NCBI RefSeq assembly: GCF_022605725.1
Contig: NC_065547.1
Span: forward strand, 8,163,167-8,227,166
Reading direction: 5' to 3'
Origin: Anthonomus grandis grandis
Taxonomy: Eukaryota; Arthropoda; Insecta; Coleoptera; Curculionidae
Length of the DNA stretch: 64,000 bases
The position numbers and the translations under genes were made by a program. The notes under the pieces are model-generated. The model was given only the letters and a program-made list of their open reading frames with translations, made no database searches and had not been told where the DNA came from. Within the stretch, counting starts at the first letter, position 1, and every line of letters begins with the position of its first letter. Positions 21,710 through 31,087 of this stretch are shown one piece after another.

Positions 21710-24550
21710 TTATTCTATCTTTTTTAAAAAATAGGTTTTTAATTGGCGTTTGTAGGATCCTATCGGCGTTCTAAAAATATCCGAATTCAGAAAATTGTTG
21801 TAAAAATTAAAAACATTTTGAATTCTAGAAAGTGGAGAGTTCTGTCCTACGTTGGTTCGATAAAAATCAGCTGCAAACAAGTCTCGGTTTCTTGCATTTT
21901 GCCTTGGTATCCGTATATTAATGTGAGATAGAAGATAATGTAAATCGATGTGACAATTTACTATTTTGTAAAGCGTAAAAAGATCTGTGATATTTCTTCT
22001 GTATTCAAGAGTTAAAAATTTAAATTTGGCTCGTATAATGGTATAATTATGGTTATTTATTGGCATATTGGTCTTAAATCCTAGATATTTTAGAAACCTA
22101 TTTTGTACCCGCTCTAGGCGCTTAATGTCTACATTGTACTTCGGATTCCATATTACTGAGGCAAAAGAAAGTTTACTGAGGACAAAAGCATTATATAAAG
22201 AGATAATTGAATTTGGGTTTTTAAAATCCGTTGAATTTCTTTTTATGAAACCAGCCATCTTATTGGACTCGCATATCACTCGCTCAATATGAGATTTAAA
22301 AGTCCATTTTTCATCCAGGATTACTCCCAGATCTCTAATCTCTACAACTCGTTTCAGATTACTGCTGTTTATAGAGTAAGGCGATATTATTTTGGTAATA
22401 TTTTTAGTAAAAGAAATACAAAAGCACTTTGCAGAATTTAGAAAGAGACGATTTTTCTGACAGTATTGTTCAAGGCGCAAAAGGTCTTGTTGGATTTTAA
22501 GGCAGTCATCCATGGTCTCGATTTTCAAGTAGATTTTCAAATCATCTGCAAAAAGTAATATTTTACAGTGTTTAAAACATTTTTTTATTGAATTTATATA
22601 TATTATAAAAAACAACGGACCCAGGTGACTGCCTTGCGGTACACCTGATGTTATGTCAAACCACTCGGATTTATGGCCATCAATAGTTACTCTACTTTTT
22701 CTACCTGTATTATAGGAACAGGATAATCTAATTATAGCAGGATCAACATCGACTTCTTCAAGCCTTTGTATTAATATTTCAGGATCAATTTTGTCGAATG
22801 CTTTACTGAAGTCGGTATATATCACATCCACTTGACCTTTGTTATCTATTGTTTTAGTGACAAATTCTGAAAAGCATAGTAGATTTGTTTCAAGAGATCT
22901 TTTAGGGTAAAAACCATGCTGTTCTTGAATAATTTTATGTTTTACACTCGGAAAAATTGTGTCGTACATAATTTTTTCCAGGATTTTGCCAAAAATGCAT
23001 AACTTGCTAATGGGCCGATAGTTTGTCACGTCCTCCCTATCACCATTTTTAAAAATTGGTGAAATTTCACTTAATTTCCATTTTTGAGGAAAAACTCCTG
23101 ATCTTAACGACTTATTGAATATAATGCCTAGTGGCTTGACCAAGCTATTTGCGCAGTTCCTTACCAAGATAGGTGGAATATTATCTGGCCCAGGACTTTT
23201 ATTTACATCTAAATTTTTACATATCTCAAGGATTTTATTTTCTGAAATTTCGTATATTTTAATATTACTTTTATTAAAAACAACTGGATTTGATGTATTA
23301 TAAACACTCTTAAAAGATTGAGCAAACAAATTGCTTACATCCCTGCCACCTTTTGCAGAAATATTACCTAATTTTACGGCGTGTGGAATAGACACATTGT
23401 TTTTTCTCTTATTGCCAACAAAACCCCAAAATTTCTTTGTATTTTCCAAAATGTTGGATTCTATGCTATTTATATACTCCTTATAGTCATTTTTTATCAT
23501 TTGTTTAGATAGGGTTCTAAGCTCACAAAATCGATCGTATGATGCTCGATCACTGTATATTTTATATTTTTTATGGAGTTTGTTTTTTTCTTTTATTACT
23601 GCGATTGTTTCGAAACGAAAATAGATAGGAAAGTTGCCTTTAACTCTACGCACCGGAACTAATTTTTCTATAATTAGTTCTATTTTATGATAAAACTGGT
23701 CCACCAAGACATCTACGTGAGCGCCCGTTAAACATTGACTCCAATTGATTTCTGATAAGGATTGATTTATGTTATCGAAATTAGCTTTTTTAAAGTTATA
23801 TATTTTATTATTTGAGGCTCGGAGAGGTCTCATGCAAGAAACTGACCAAGCAAATTCAATTGCTTTATGGTTAGCATTTTCTTTAACTAAACAGCTAAGA
23901 GATTGTTGTAGATTACTTACTAAGCCTCTATTACAAAGAACTAAATCTAGTATTTTACTTTTATAATTTTTCAAAAAATTATATTGTTTAAATTCAAGAT
24001 AAGAAAACATGTCAAGAACTTCCGAAAACTTGTTCCCAGATTGGACTGACTCAAAGAACGATTCATTAATAATTGTACGCCAACTTACCGTTGACATGTT
24101 AAAATCTCCAACGATCAGGACAGAACTACTCTGCAATACATTTTCAAACCTAACCAAACCGCTTATAAAAGTTGTCATTGAATAATCACATCCAGGTGGA
24201 ATATAGACACAACACACTAATACGTTCTCTCCAGTGTTGGATTTGATTGAGACCCAAATATCTTCACACTCCAGCTCTAGATCATATCGTCGGTTGGACT
24301 CCAGTGTTGATTTAACCGCCACTAGGCATCCTCCTCCATCCTTCTTCTTTGAGCTTGTTGTCTCTCGATCCCGGCGATATACCAAGTAACTGTCGCTAAA
24401 AAGCTCGCTTGATAAGATATTATTGTTTAGCCAGGTTTCGGTTAGGCAGATGACGTCATAATCGTTAAGGAGTAGATTTTGGGAGAAATCATTAGTTTTT
24501 GTACGGAGACCCTGTGTGTTTTGGTAGTATATATGTAGATTTTCAGCCAT
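21710..24550 (-). CDS. LINE ORF2: endonuclease-reverse transcriptase
   Basis: This is a complete 946-codon ORF. It nicks target DNA and copies the element's RNA from the nick. The N-terminal APE-type endonuclease shows YYQNTQGLRTK (about 8-18), LTETWL with catalytic Glu (36-41), VGDFNMSTVSW (147-157) and NHK near 227, where most relatives have SDH. Reverse-transcriptase blocks follow: NYRPISKL (510-517), YTDFSKAFDKID (578-589), SGVPQGSHLGP (635-645) and the active site LLFADDLKIY (665-674). No RNase H domain is seen and the protein ends shortly after the thumb-like region, which fits CR1/jockey-group elements. It starts 46 bp after ORF1 ends. A short out-of-frame ATG ORF overlaps its start codon. 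Confidence 0.93.
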   Translation of the reverse strand: MAENLHIYYQNTQGLRTKTNDFSQNLLLNDYDVICLTETWLNNNILSSELFSDSYLVYRRDRETTSSKKKDGGGCLVAVKSTLESNRRYDLELECEDIWVSIKSNTGENVLVCCVYIPPGCDYSMTTFISGLVRFENVLQSSSVLIVGDFNMSTVSWRTIINESFFESVQSGNKFSEVLDMFSYLEFKQYNFLKNYKSKILDLVLCNRGLVSNLQQSLSCLVKENANHKAIEFAWSVSCMRPLRASNNKIYNFKKANFDNINQSLSEINWSQCLTGAHVDVLVDQFYHKIELIIEKLVPVRRVKGNFPIYFRFETIAVIKEKNKLHKKYKIYSDRASYDRFCELRTLSKQMIKNDYKEYINSIESNILENTKKFWGFVGNKRKNNVSIPHAVKLGNISAKGGRDVSNLFAQSFKSVYNTSNPVVFNKSNIKIYEISENKILEICKNLDVNKSPGPDNIPPILVRNCANSLVKPLGIIFNKSLRSGVFPQKWKLSEISPIFKNGDREDVTNYRPISKLCIFGKILEKIMYDTIFPSVKHKIIQEQHGFYPKRSLETNLLCFSEFVTKTIDNKGQVDVIYTDFSKAFDKIDPEILIQRLEEVDVDPAIIRLSCSYNTGRKSRVTIDGHKSEWFDITSGVPQGSHLGPLFFIIYINSIKKCFKHCKILLFADDLKIYLKIETMDDCLKIQQDLLRLEQYCQKNRLFLNSAKCFCISFTKNITKIISPYSINSSNLKRVVEIRDLGVILDEKWTFKSHIERVICESNKMAGFIKRNSTDFKNPNSIISLYNAFVLSKLSFASVIWNPKYNVDIKRLERVQNRFLKYLGFKTNMPINNHNYTIIRAKFKFLTLEYRRNITDLFTLYKIVNCHIDLHYLLSHINIRIPRQNARNRDLFAADFYRTNVGQNSPLSRIQNVFNFYNNFLNSDIFRTPIGSYKRQLKTYFLKKIE

Positions 24551-24596
24551 TATACTGAGCTAATTTTCTCATGGCATGATTAAATTTGGTGGCAAG

Positions 24597-25658
24597 TTAC
24601 AGCTTTTCCAATACATCACAATCACTGATATGAATAATGCGCGAAGAATCATCTTTTCGAACAAATATCCTTCCATTCCTAGACCAGCAGTATTTATAGT
24701 TCTTGTTTTTAGCAGCAGATCTGGCTTCTTTAAAAATAATTTTATTTTTCATGGTAAGATGCTCATTAATATATATGCTGTCAGATATTCCTGGTATTGA
24801 CATTTTTGGAGAACCATTTTCCTTTTCTAGCCGTTTTGCTTTTGCGGCTGCAAGAAATTTTTCTTTATCTCGGCGAGAAACAAACCGGACTATTATGTTT
24901 TTAGTTTTGTTTTTTGAATTCTTATTTAGTTGGACTCTTGTAACGTACTCAGTTATCTCGTTTTTAATTTCACATTTTACATACTGACCTATACTCTGAA
25001 CAATGTTATTTAAATTTTCGTTTTCCCTTTCAGGTATACCTTGTATTTCAACATTGTTTAACCTTGATGTTTGGTCTAGTTCATCTAACTTGGTTTCCAG
25101 TGCAAGCACCTGTTGCTTAAGCGTGAGGTTTTCTTTTATTAGTTTGTCGGTATTACGCATCCACTCGTTCATTCTGTTCAGTTTTTCTTCAAAATCGGAC
25201 ACTTTATCTGAACAAAATGTAACGGAGTTGTATAGGCCGACCTGCTGTTCTCTTATTCCACGTAACTCAGATTTTAGGTCATCGATGGCAACCAGTAAGT
25301 CCTCATTTGTAGTTGTTGTGTGTAACAGTTGCATCCCAGTAGGATTACGGTGGGCATCGACTGAAATATTGTTTAATTGATTATTCGCCTGGACTAAACC
25401 ACTCGTAGACTGCAGAGTTTCACCGATGGACTGGCGAGATAGGCGCGCGCTACGCACTGTAGTCCAGTCGGCACCGCTTTTACGTCGACAATCGGTACAT
25501 TTCCACGCTACTCCGTCGGCGCGTAGTCCATCCAACTGCGAACCACTGATACCGAGACAATCACCGTGATAAAAACGCTCACAAAAACCGGTACACTGAA
25601 TTCCTGGTTTTTTGCGATTTACTTTATTGTCGCAAATTTTACACGGCTTGTTTGACAT
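24597..25658 (-). CDS. LINE ORF1: PHD-finger nucleic-acid-binding protein
   Basis: This is a complete 353-codon ORF. The N-terminus is a PHD finger with C6, C9, C22, C26, H31, C34, C54 and C57 in C4-H-C3 order. A linker with basic and Ser-rich stretches follows. Residues from about 125 to 200 are heptad-like (SVTFCSDKVSDFEEKLNRMN, then LKQQVLALETKLDELDQTSR), predicting a trimer-forming coiled coil. The C-terminal part (NNVEIQGIPERENENLNNI, then IIVRFVSRRDKEKFLAAAKA) resembles the L1-type/Baculo_FP-like RNA-binding fold of insect LINE ORF1 proteins. It probably coats the element RNA. Confidence 0.85.
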   Translation of the reverse strand: MSNKPCKICDNKVNRKKPGIQCTGFCERFYHGDCLGISGSQLDGLRADGVAWKCTDCRRKSGADWTTVRSARLSRQSIGETLQSTSGLVQANNQLNNISVDAHRNPTGMQLLHTTTTNEDLLVAIDDLKSELRGIREQQVGLYNSVTFCSDKVSDFEEKLNRMNEWMRNTDKLIKENLTLKQQVLALETKLDELDQTSRLNNVEIQGIPERENENLNNIVQSIGQYVKCEIKNEITEYVTRVQLNKNSKNKTKNIIVRFVSRRDKEKFLAAAKAKRLEKENGSPKMSIPGISDSIYINEHLTMKNKIIFKEARSAAKNKNYKYCWSRNGRIFVRKDDSSRIIHISDCDVLEKL

Positions 25659-25666
25659 TGTTTAAT

Positions 25667-25696
25667 CTAATAGTGTTATTTACCTAACACTATTAG
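25667..25696 (-). promoter_or_regulatory. 12-bp hairpin before LINE ORF1 start
   Basis: CTAATAGTGTTA (25667-25678), six-base loop, exact complement (25685-25696). In the minus-strand transcript the stem ends eight bases before the ORF1 ATG, in the element's 5' UTR. The position suggests an effect on initiation, but that is inference. Confidence 0.6.
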
Positions 25697-26917
25697 AGCA
25701 ATAGTACTTAATAGACAATATTCTAGATATTTTTATGCACAAGTTGATATAACTTTTATGATATAAGGTGAGGTAAAACCTATCAAAAACTTGGGTTGAA
25801 CGTAAGCGCGATGTATATACGTGCGACTCGACCGGCTTCACGTATAATAAAATAATATTTAACCAACATAATTTACATTATTGGAAAAACAAAAACGTAA
25901 ATCCGCATTTGACCAGAGCCAAGTCTTTCCAAACAAGATTCAGTGTTAATGTTTGGGCAGGTGTGATTGGGAGACACCTCATCGGTCCACACTACTTGCC
26001 GAGAAACCTCAACGGGGACAAATACTTACATTTTTTACAAAATGATCTCCCACAATTATTGGCTGATATACCCATATTTAATGAAGGGCTCGTCTTCATC
26101 GTCTTCCAGAATGACGGGTGTCCTGCACACTATCGGGTCGCCGTTAGAGAATTTCTGGACAATACTTTTCCCAATTCGTGGATCGGAAGAGCACGTCCCA
26201 TTGCATGGCCTCCACGGTCCCCTGATTTAACCCCTCTCGATTTTTACGTATGGGGACGTGCAAAAAAACTCGTGTACGAGGTGGAAATTGACAATCTAGA
26301 CCACTTAATTCAAAGAATCAATGCCGCTTTTCTAACCGTCAGAGAAGAGATGCGACTTCGCCTTACGACAGTAGAAATGCGACGGCGATGTAGGGCATGT
26401 ATAAGAGCCAGGGGAGCGCAGTTTCAAATAAATACATAAAATTTAAAAAATATTTTTTTTTACTTTATTTTCCTTTAAAGTCATGAATTGTGGCAAGTTA
26501 TTCGGCTTTGTGTTACACATCTGGAGATGTTTTTAAAACTACCTGAATATCTTGATAGATTTTAGTTTTTTTTTTTGCGTCAAGTTAAAGTTACCTTTCA
26601 TAACTTTTTTTGCTACTTGTATTAACTTTTTGAGCTCAAAACGAATTATTTCGGTATTATTTGTACTTGATATTGATTTTTTTAGTTTCAGGATACATTA
26701 CAGACTAAATACAAATGTAAAAAAAACGTGAAAAATATGCTGAAAAAATTTAAAGATGCCAAAAGGCATAATTTTTTGAAAATCCTGAAAATAACACAAA
26801 ATCAATGATATAAAAAAACCCGAGACTTTTAGAACACAAGTTTATTAAGAAAATATGCTCTATCTGAGCCTATCTATATGCCCACCAAGTTTGGCTAACC
26901 CTCCGCCAAACACTCTG

Positions 26918-27239
26918 TATAGTCCAATTGGGGTTTAAAGGTCAATATCGGGTTTTTCTTGTCAATTCCGAGAAAATATTCCATCAATGGTATTTTAATA
27001 CATCACTCATAATTTATTTGTATTTAACATATTCAATTATTCTTATTGCTGGTTTCAAAACAACATTAAAAATAAGGACAACCACATCTTGCACAACACA
27101 TACAATAAGAAAAGACAATATTATTTAAATTCAAATACTCACAGTAGCACATAGGGATCAACAAAAGAACATGGGGATTATCAAACGTTTAATAAAAGTT
27201 ATCGCTCTGTTGTTACAAAAATAATAACAAGCTACAAGT
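26918..27239. other. Intergenic, no gene seen
   Basis: AT-rich spacer between mariner D and the next LINE fragment. Nothing coding. Confidence 0.4.
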
Positions 27240-28750
27240 TATTCACCAAACGATGAGATATAGCCATCTATATAGCATCTGTCCGATCCATTGCCCTACA
27301 TAAACTTTAAACGTTGCCGTAGACATTTTTTCCTGTATGGGTCTTGGTATAATATTATAAAGTTTCGGTGCTAAATATTTGAAATGACGCTGACCAATGC
27401 TTTTTTTGTTTTATGTGTGCGATAAAGTATCAAGAATAATTTTTTTTCCTATATATATTCATACTTAAATTGAAACAGTAAAGTTCCCTCATGTCCATTA
27501 TTTTTGTTTCCTTATAAAGTAAATTGGTTGGAAATAGTCGATTTGTTTCAAATATAATTTTTAGTATCCATTTTTGAATTATGGTTAATTGCTGTAAGTG
27601 GTAATCCCGGACACCACCCCACCCGATCAATCCATAAGTCAAATGAGATTGAACCAACGGATAGTATATTATGGTAAGGTTCTTGATCCCATTTAAGATG
27701 TTGGTCTTATGATGTTGGTACAATAATACCCAAATATTTTATGGATGGTTATGCAGGAATTGACAACGATTGACTAATTTCTAAAGCACCTATTTGGGGA
27801 AGATTTCTGGTGTAAGAAGTAAAACTAATATATTTTGTTTTTTGTCCATTTAATGTTAGTTTTCTTTTCTTAAACCAATCTGCAATTAATTGAAAATCAT
27901 TTTCGGCTGTTTGTTTTAGGGCTTGCCAGGTCCCTCCTGTGTAAACAACAACTGTGTCGTCGGCCAAACTTATAATTCTTCCCACAGTTCTTATAGAAAA
28001 AGACTATTTATATATATAATAAATAAAAGTGGTCCCATTACAGTGCCTTGGGGTACTCCACATTTGATATCTCTCATTTCGCTATAAATGTTGTTAACTT
28101 TTACCACTTGTTTCCTCCCTATCAAATAACTTTCGATAATTTTATTGGCTACCCCCGAATAACGCAACTTCTTAATTTTTTTAAAAGTATTGAGTAATTA
28201 ACCGTGTCAAATGCTTTTGTTATGTCTACAAATATACCTAAGATTGGTTTATTTGCATCCAATGCGTCATAGAGCTGTTCCGTTAATTTAATAATGGCAT
28301 CCTCGGTTGACGTCTTCTCCCGAAACCCACATTGGTTTGGGGAAAAGATCTTATATTTTTTTTAAAGTTATTTACTGTTTGTTTCAAAATCATTTGAATT
28401 ATCTTGGATACATTCGAAATAAGGGAAACTGGTCTAAAATTATTTACATTATCCAAAGATCCCGATTTATGAAGTGGTATAACAGTGCCCATTTTTAGAA
28501 CATCCGGAAAAACACCTGTACCAAAGCATAAATTTGTTATTAGACATAAAGGCTGTGAAATATATTTGGAAAATTTTGAGATTTAATATCTGGAAATTTT
28601 TGGGAAATATATTTGGAAAAGTCCCTGATTGAAGATTGTCATGCCCTGGTGCTTTATTATTTTTTAGTTGGTGTATAGTTTTTTCAACTTCTTGCTGATC
28701 GGTCAAAAACAGAAAGATAGACTTCCTCAAATGTACCCTCAACTAAACTC
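27240..28750 (-). pseudogene. Decayed LINE reverse transcriptase (second family)
   Basis: Minus-strand blocks in order: VEKTIHQLKNNKAPGHDNLQ (28700-28630), MGTVIPLHKSGSLDNVNNFR with PVSLISNVSKI (28490-28400), SLADDTVVVYTGGTWQALKQ (27970-27900, the active site), LVQSHLTYGLIGWGGV (27660-27600) and a C-terminal GQRHFKYLAPKLYNIIPRPI (about 27400-27330). Order and spacing match one RT with its C-terminal domain. Numerous frameshifts. It differs in sequence from the intact LINE at 21.5-25.9 kb. Confidence 0.8.
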
Positions 28751-28859
28751 TTTTGACAACTAGGATGTCTAAATGGTATGCTATGAAATTGGGAGACAAC
28801 ATAAATAGAACATATATGAAATACTCATTAAAAGCAGTTTAACTTATGAAGCAGAGAGG

Positions 28860-29150
28860 TCGAAAATAATAAATATCGAAGAAAACTTGAAGCGACTGAA
28901 ACGGATGTTTTTAGAAGATCATTGGGTATATCAAGAAATGACGACGTCCGACAACGAATGAGACTAGAAGGTTCGGTAATGACAGACATAGAGCAAAAAC
29001 AGCTGATATAGAGCATAGAGCAAAAACAACGGACATGTCTAAAGGATGGAAGTAATAAGACTGCCCAAAATTACCATGAAATGGGTACCACCAAATCACA
29101 GAAAACGAGGAAGATCGAAGAAAACATATGGAATATGTTGCTATACATAA
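28860..29150 (+). pseudogene. LINE C-terminal fragment
   Basis: The plus strand reads VFRRSLGISRNDDVRQRMRL, then MTDIEQKQLI and a stop, and KTRKIEENIW-type remnants. This resembles the common C-terminus of insect non-LTR polyproteins ('RRS.RISR.D..RN..I', '..IE.KQL.WYGHV..'). A ~22-bp tandem duplication (GATATAGAGCATAGAGCAAA region, near 28985-29030) breaks it further. Confidence 0.5.
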
Positions 29151-29274
29151 GGTACAATAGTAAACCGCGAGGTTCTCCCGTTACTGATCGCACATTTTTC
29201 AAGTAAAATTTCTCTTATAGTTTTTGTTTTATTGTGTCGTTCGTTGCCTGGGGTACTGCTGAGAGACCTAAAAT

Positions 29275-30128
29275 ATGACCATTTGTGAAGAAACGGATCA
29301 ACAAGGAATACCTTATGTAACTTAAGTTTGCCGAAAGAGCCAAGACTGAGTTGTTGTTGAAACGCCCGAGAGATTAAAAGAAGGATTGGAGAAGTTTAGA
29401 GAGTTAATTAGAGACGAAAATGGTTTAAGTATACAACTAAACCGCGACAAATTCCTACTAAAATTCAAATCAATTCATTCGTTTCAATCAAATGTGATGC
29501 AGGACAAGCCTTTAAAATGATATAAAAATTCTACAAATTTAAAGTAAAATACCCGAAATGTTGGGCATTGAACATCACCCCCGAGGAAGTCAGACACGTT
29601 TTCGATAGTGAAGTTTTCATGATCTTACCTTCCAGAAGCTTAACTGGTAGAAGGAATATGATAATTAATGTAGAAAGCAAATGGAAATCAAAAGAAGTAA
29701 CACTAGAAGATATGTTTAGATCGATAATGGTATCGATAGAAATAGCCATGATGGAGCCAAAAACCCAAGTCGGTGGCGTCAATGTAATCCTGAATATGGA
29801 AGGGTGATCCCTTAATCATGTTTATCAATTTTCACCCACCATGGCTAATTTAATATTCCATTGGGTCTAGGAATGTGCTCCGGTGAGATTACGAGGGATC
29901 CACGTGATAAATCAGCCGTTTATTTTTAACATGCTTTAGACATTATTTAAGCCGTTTCTAGGTAAATATCTTAAGAGGTTATTTTTTCACGGAACCGATT
30001 TTAAGTCGCTCTGCAATAAAATCGGCGAGAAAAGTCTCCCACCGAAATACGGAGGTACCGCCGAAGCTCCCGATTATCCAGGATCGATATTTTCAGAAAT
30101 GTTGTTTTATTACCAAAACGATTTTTAA
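29275..30128 (+). pseudogene. CRAL-TRIO lipid-binding protein retropseudogene
   Basis: Several frames together spell most of an insect alpha-tocopherol-transfer/clavesin-like protein. The CRAL-TRIO N-domain is seen as TPERLKEGLEKFRELIRDEN (about 29370). The lipid-binding domain follows as FYKFKVKYPKCWALNITPEE (29528 onward), VRHVFDSEVFMILPSRSLTG, LEDMFRSIMVSIEIAMMEPK and TQVGGVNVILNMEG. Further on come GIHVINQPFIFNML, FFHGTDFKSLCNKIGEKSLP and PKYGGTAEAPDYPGSIFSEM. Stops (near 29320, 29805 and 29868) and at least one frameshift disable it. No introns are seen across the whole domain, so it is most simply a processed copy. No poly-A tail was identified. Confidence 0.82.
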
Positions 30129-30289
30129 GTACATCAAACCTACGGGTACATCATAGAAAAAAAGGAAAAAGGTCTGATGTCGTCCACAAACGATGCTATG
30201 AGTCAATCTTAACAAATTCTGGTTTATTACGGATATATTTAAGTGAAATATTACACATGTTTAAAAATAATTGATGTGATCTCGATACT

Positions 30290-30750
30290 AACCACCTATA
30301 CTTATAATAAGGAATTTTTTTATTAATAAAAAACTTATATAAAATATTCCTTTATCCCATAAGTGTTCTGTTCTAAGTGAGTCCTGGTGTTCATTTCTCT
30401 GTATTATGGTTTGCCTTCCTCTAACATGCGTCTCTCGATCATTAATTGCTGTGTTCCTGTGGATGTTTTGAGGTTTCTTGGATCTAGGATGTCGTGTGTA
30501 CCAGATCATCTAATGAGAGTTGCTCTTTGGATAGTCTTGTGTTTATGTCTAGTTGGTAGTCGGAACTATTTTAGGATGTGAGATTTAGATGTTGATGCGT
30601 TCTGACTTCATTCTATTTCTGACTAATCTATGGTAGCTACCTATAGAGAATTGATTTGCGACTGACACATTCTCAACAGTATGCTTTTTATTACATAGGA
30701 TATAATCAATCTCATTTCTTGTAGATTCATCGGGGCTATAGACCATTTCC
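30290..30750 (-). pseudogene. LINE endonuclease-domain fragment
   Basis: From 30745 downward the minus strand reads STRNEIDYILCNKKHTVENV and SVANQFSIGSYHRLVRNRMK. This is the C-terminal part of an APE-type endonuclease, where 'IDYIL' and the 'SDHRLV' block (here SYHRLV) are diagnostic. The Asp of the SDH motif is Tyr. The rest (to 30290) is decayed. Confidence 0.7.
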
Positions 30751-31087
30751 ATCAAATGCACAAAATTACCTGAAATGCCTGACAGACATAAAAAATTATT
30801 TCCAATGCCTGGAAATATGAAGAAATATATTCAATGCCGTGAATATTATTATTGTATATTATTATTGTGAATACAATTAGTCCAAAAGCCTGAAAAAAAT
30901 TTTCTTTAATGTTCTTGAAAGGCACAAAATTAAGTAAAATACGAAAAAATGTAGCCAATGCTTGAAAAACTTAAAAATTGTTAGTAATGCCTGGACTGCT
31001 TAAAGAAATGACGGAAATATTTCAATGGGTTCCTTCTAAAAAAAGTTGCTATAAACATGGGTCCGGAAATGCACACTTTTCAAGATA
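30751..31087. repeat. CCTGGAA minisatellite patch
   Basis: Short field of TGCCTGGAAATATGAAGAAA-like words, same family as in the CYP307 intron, followed by a fragment of a mariner-type end (GTCCGGAAATGCACAC) near 31060-31078. Confidence 0.5.

Larger units (their letters stand above)
21469..25854 (-). mobile_element. Full-length non-LTR retrotransposon
   Basis: About 4.4 kb on the minus strand, inserted in the mariner D transposase. ATATTTA occurs at both borders (about 21461 and 25855) and joins the transposase frame when the insert is removed, so it is the target duplication. The 3' end (left) is a short AAAT/AAATA-type tandem tail, as in CR1/jockey-group LINEs. Both ORFs are open from end to end, so this looks like a recent and possibly competent insertion. 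Confidence 0.9.
20958..26439 (+). pseudogene. DUF4817/DDE transposase of element D, LINE-interrupted
   Basis: The N-terminus is MAAYTTEEYADIVFAYGRAN (DUF4817 HTH). A frame change near 21150 and about 20-30 missing codons precede STRRVATDLNISTWKAWSVV. A candidate ~67-bp GT-AG intron lies at 21271-21338, and IDESTFTRGGIF (first Asp) ends at 21468, where the LINE enters. After 25855 the frame resumes with NQHNLHYW, FSVNVWAGVIGRHLIGPHYL, FQNDGCPAHY (second Asp), WPPRSPDLTPLDFYVWGRAK (third Asp) and CRACIRARGAQFQINT. The 3' half (25909-26439) is entirely open. All catalytic blocks survive, but the gene is interrupted. Confidence 0.88.
20336..26917 (+). mobile_element. Mariner-type element D with a nested LINE
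   Basis: Flanked by TA. The left end reads CCGGGTGTTTGGCGG and the right end, reversed, CAGAGTGTTTGGCGG, with similarity running about 150 bp inward. The left arm continues (to about 20715) as an inverted copy of the last ~45 transposase codons, so terminal coding sequence is duplicated at both ends. The transposase is split at about 21468 by a LINE and resumes at about 25855. Confidence 0.85.
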
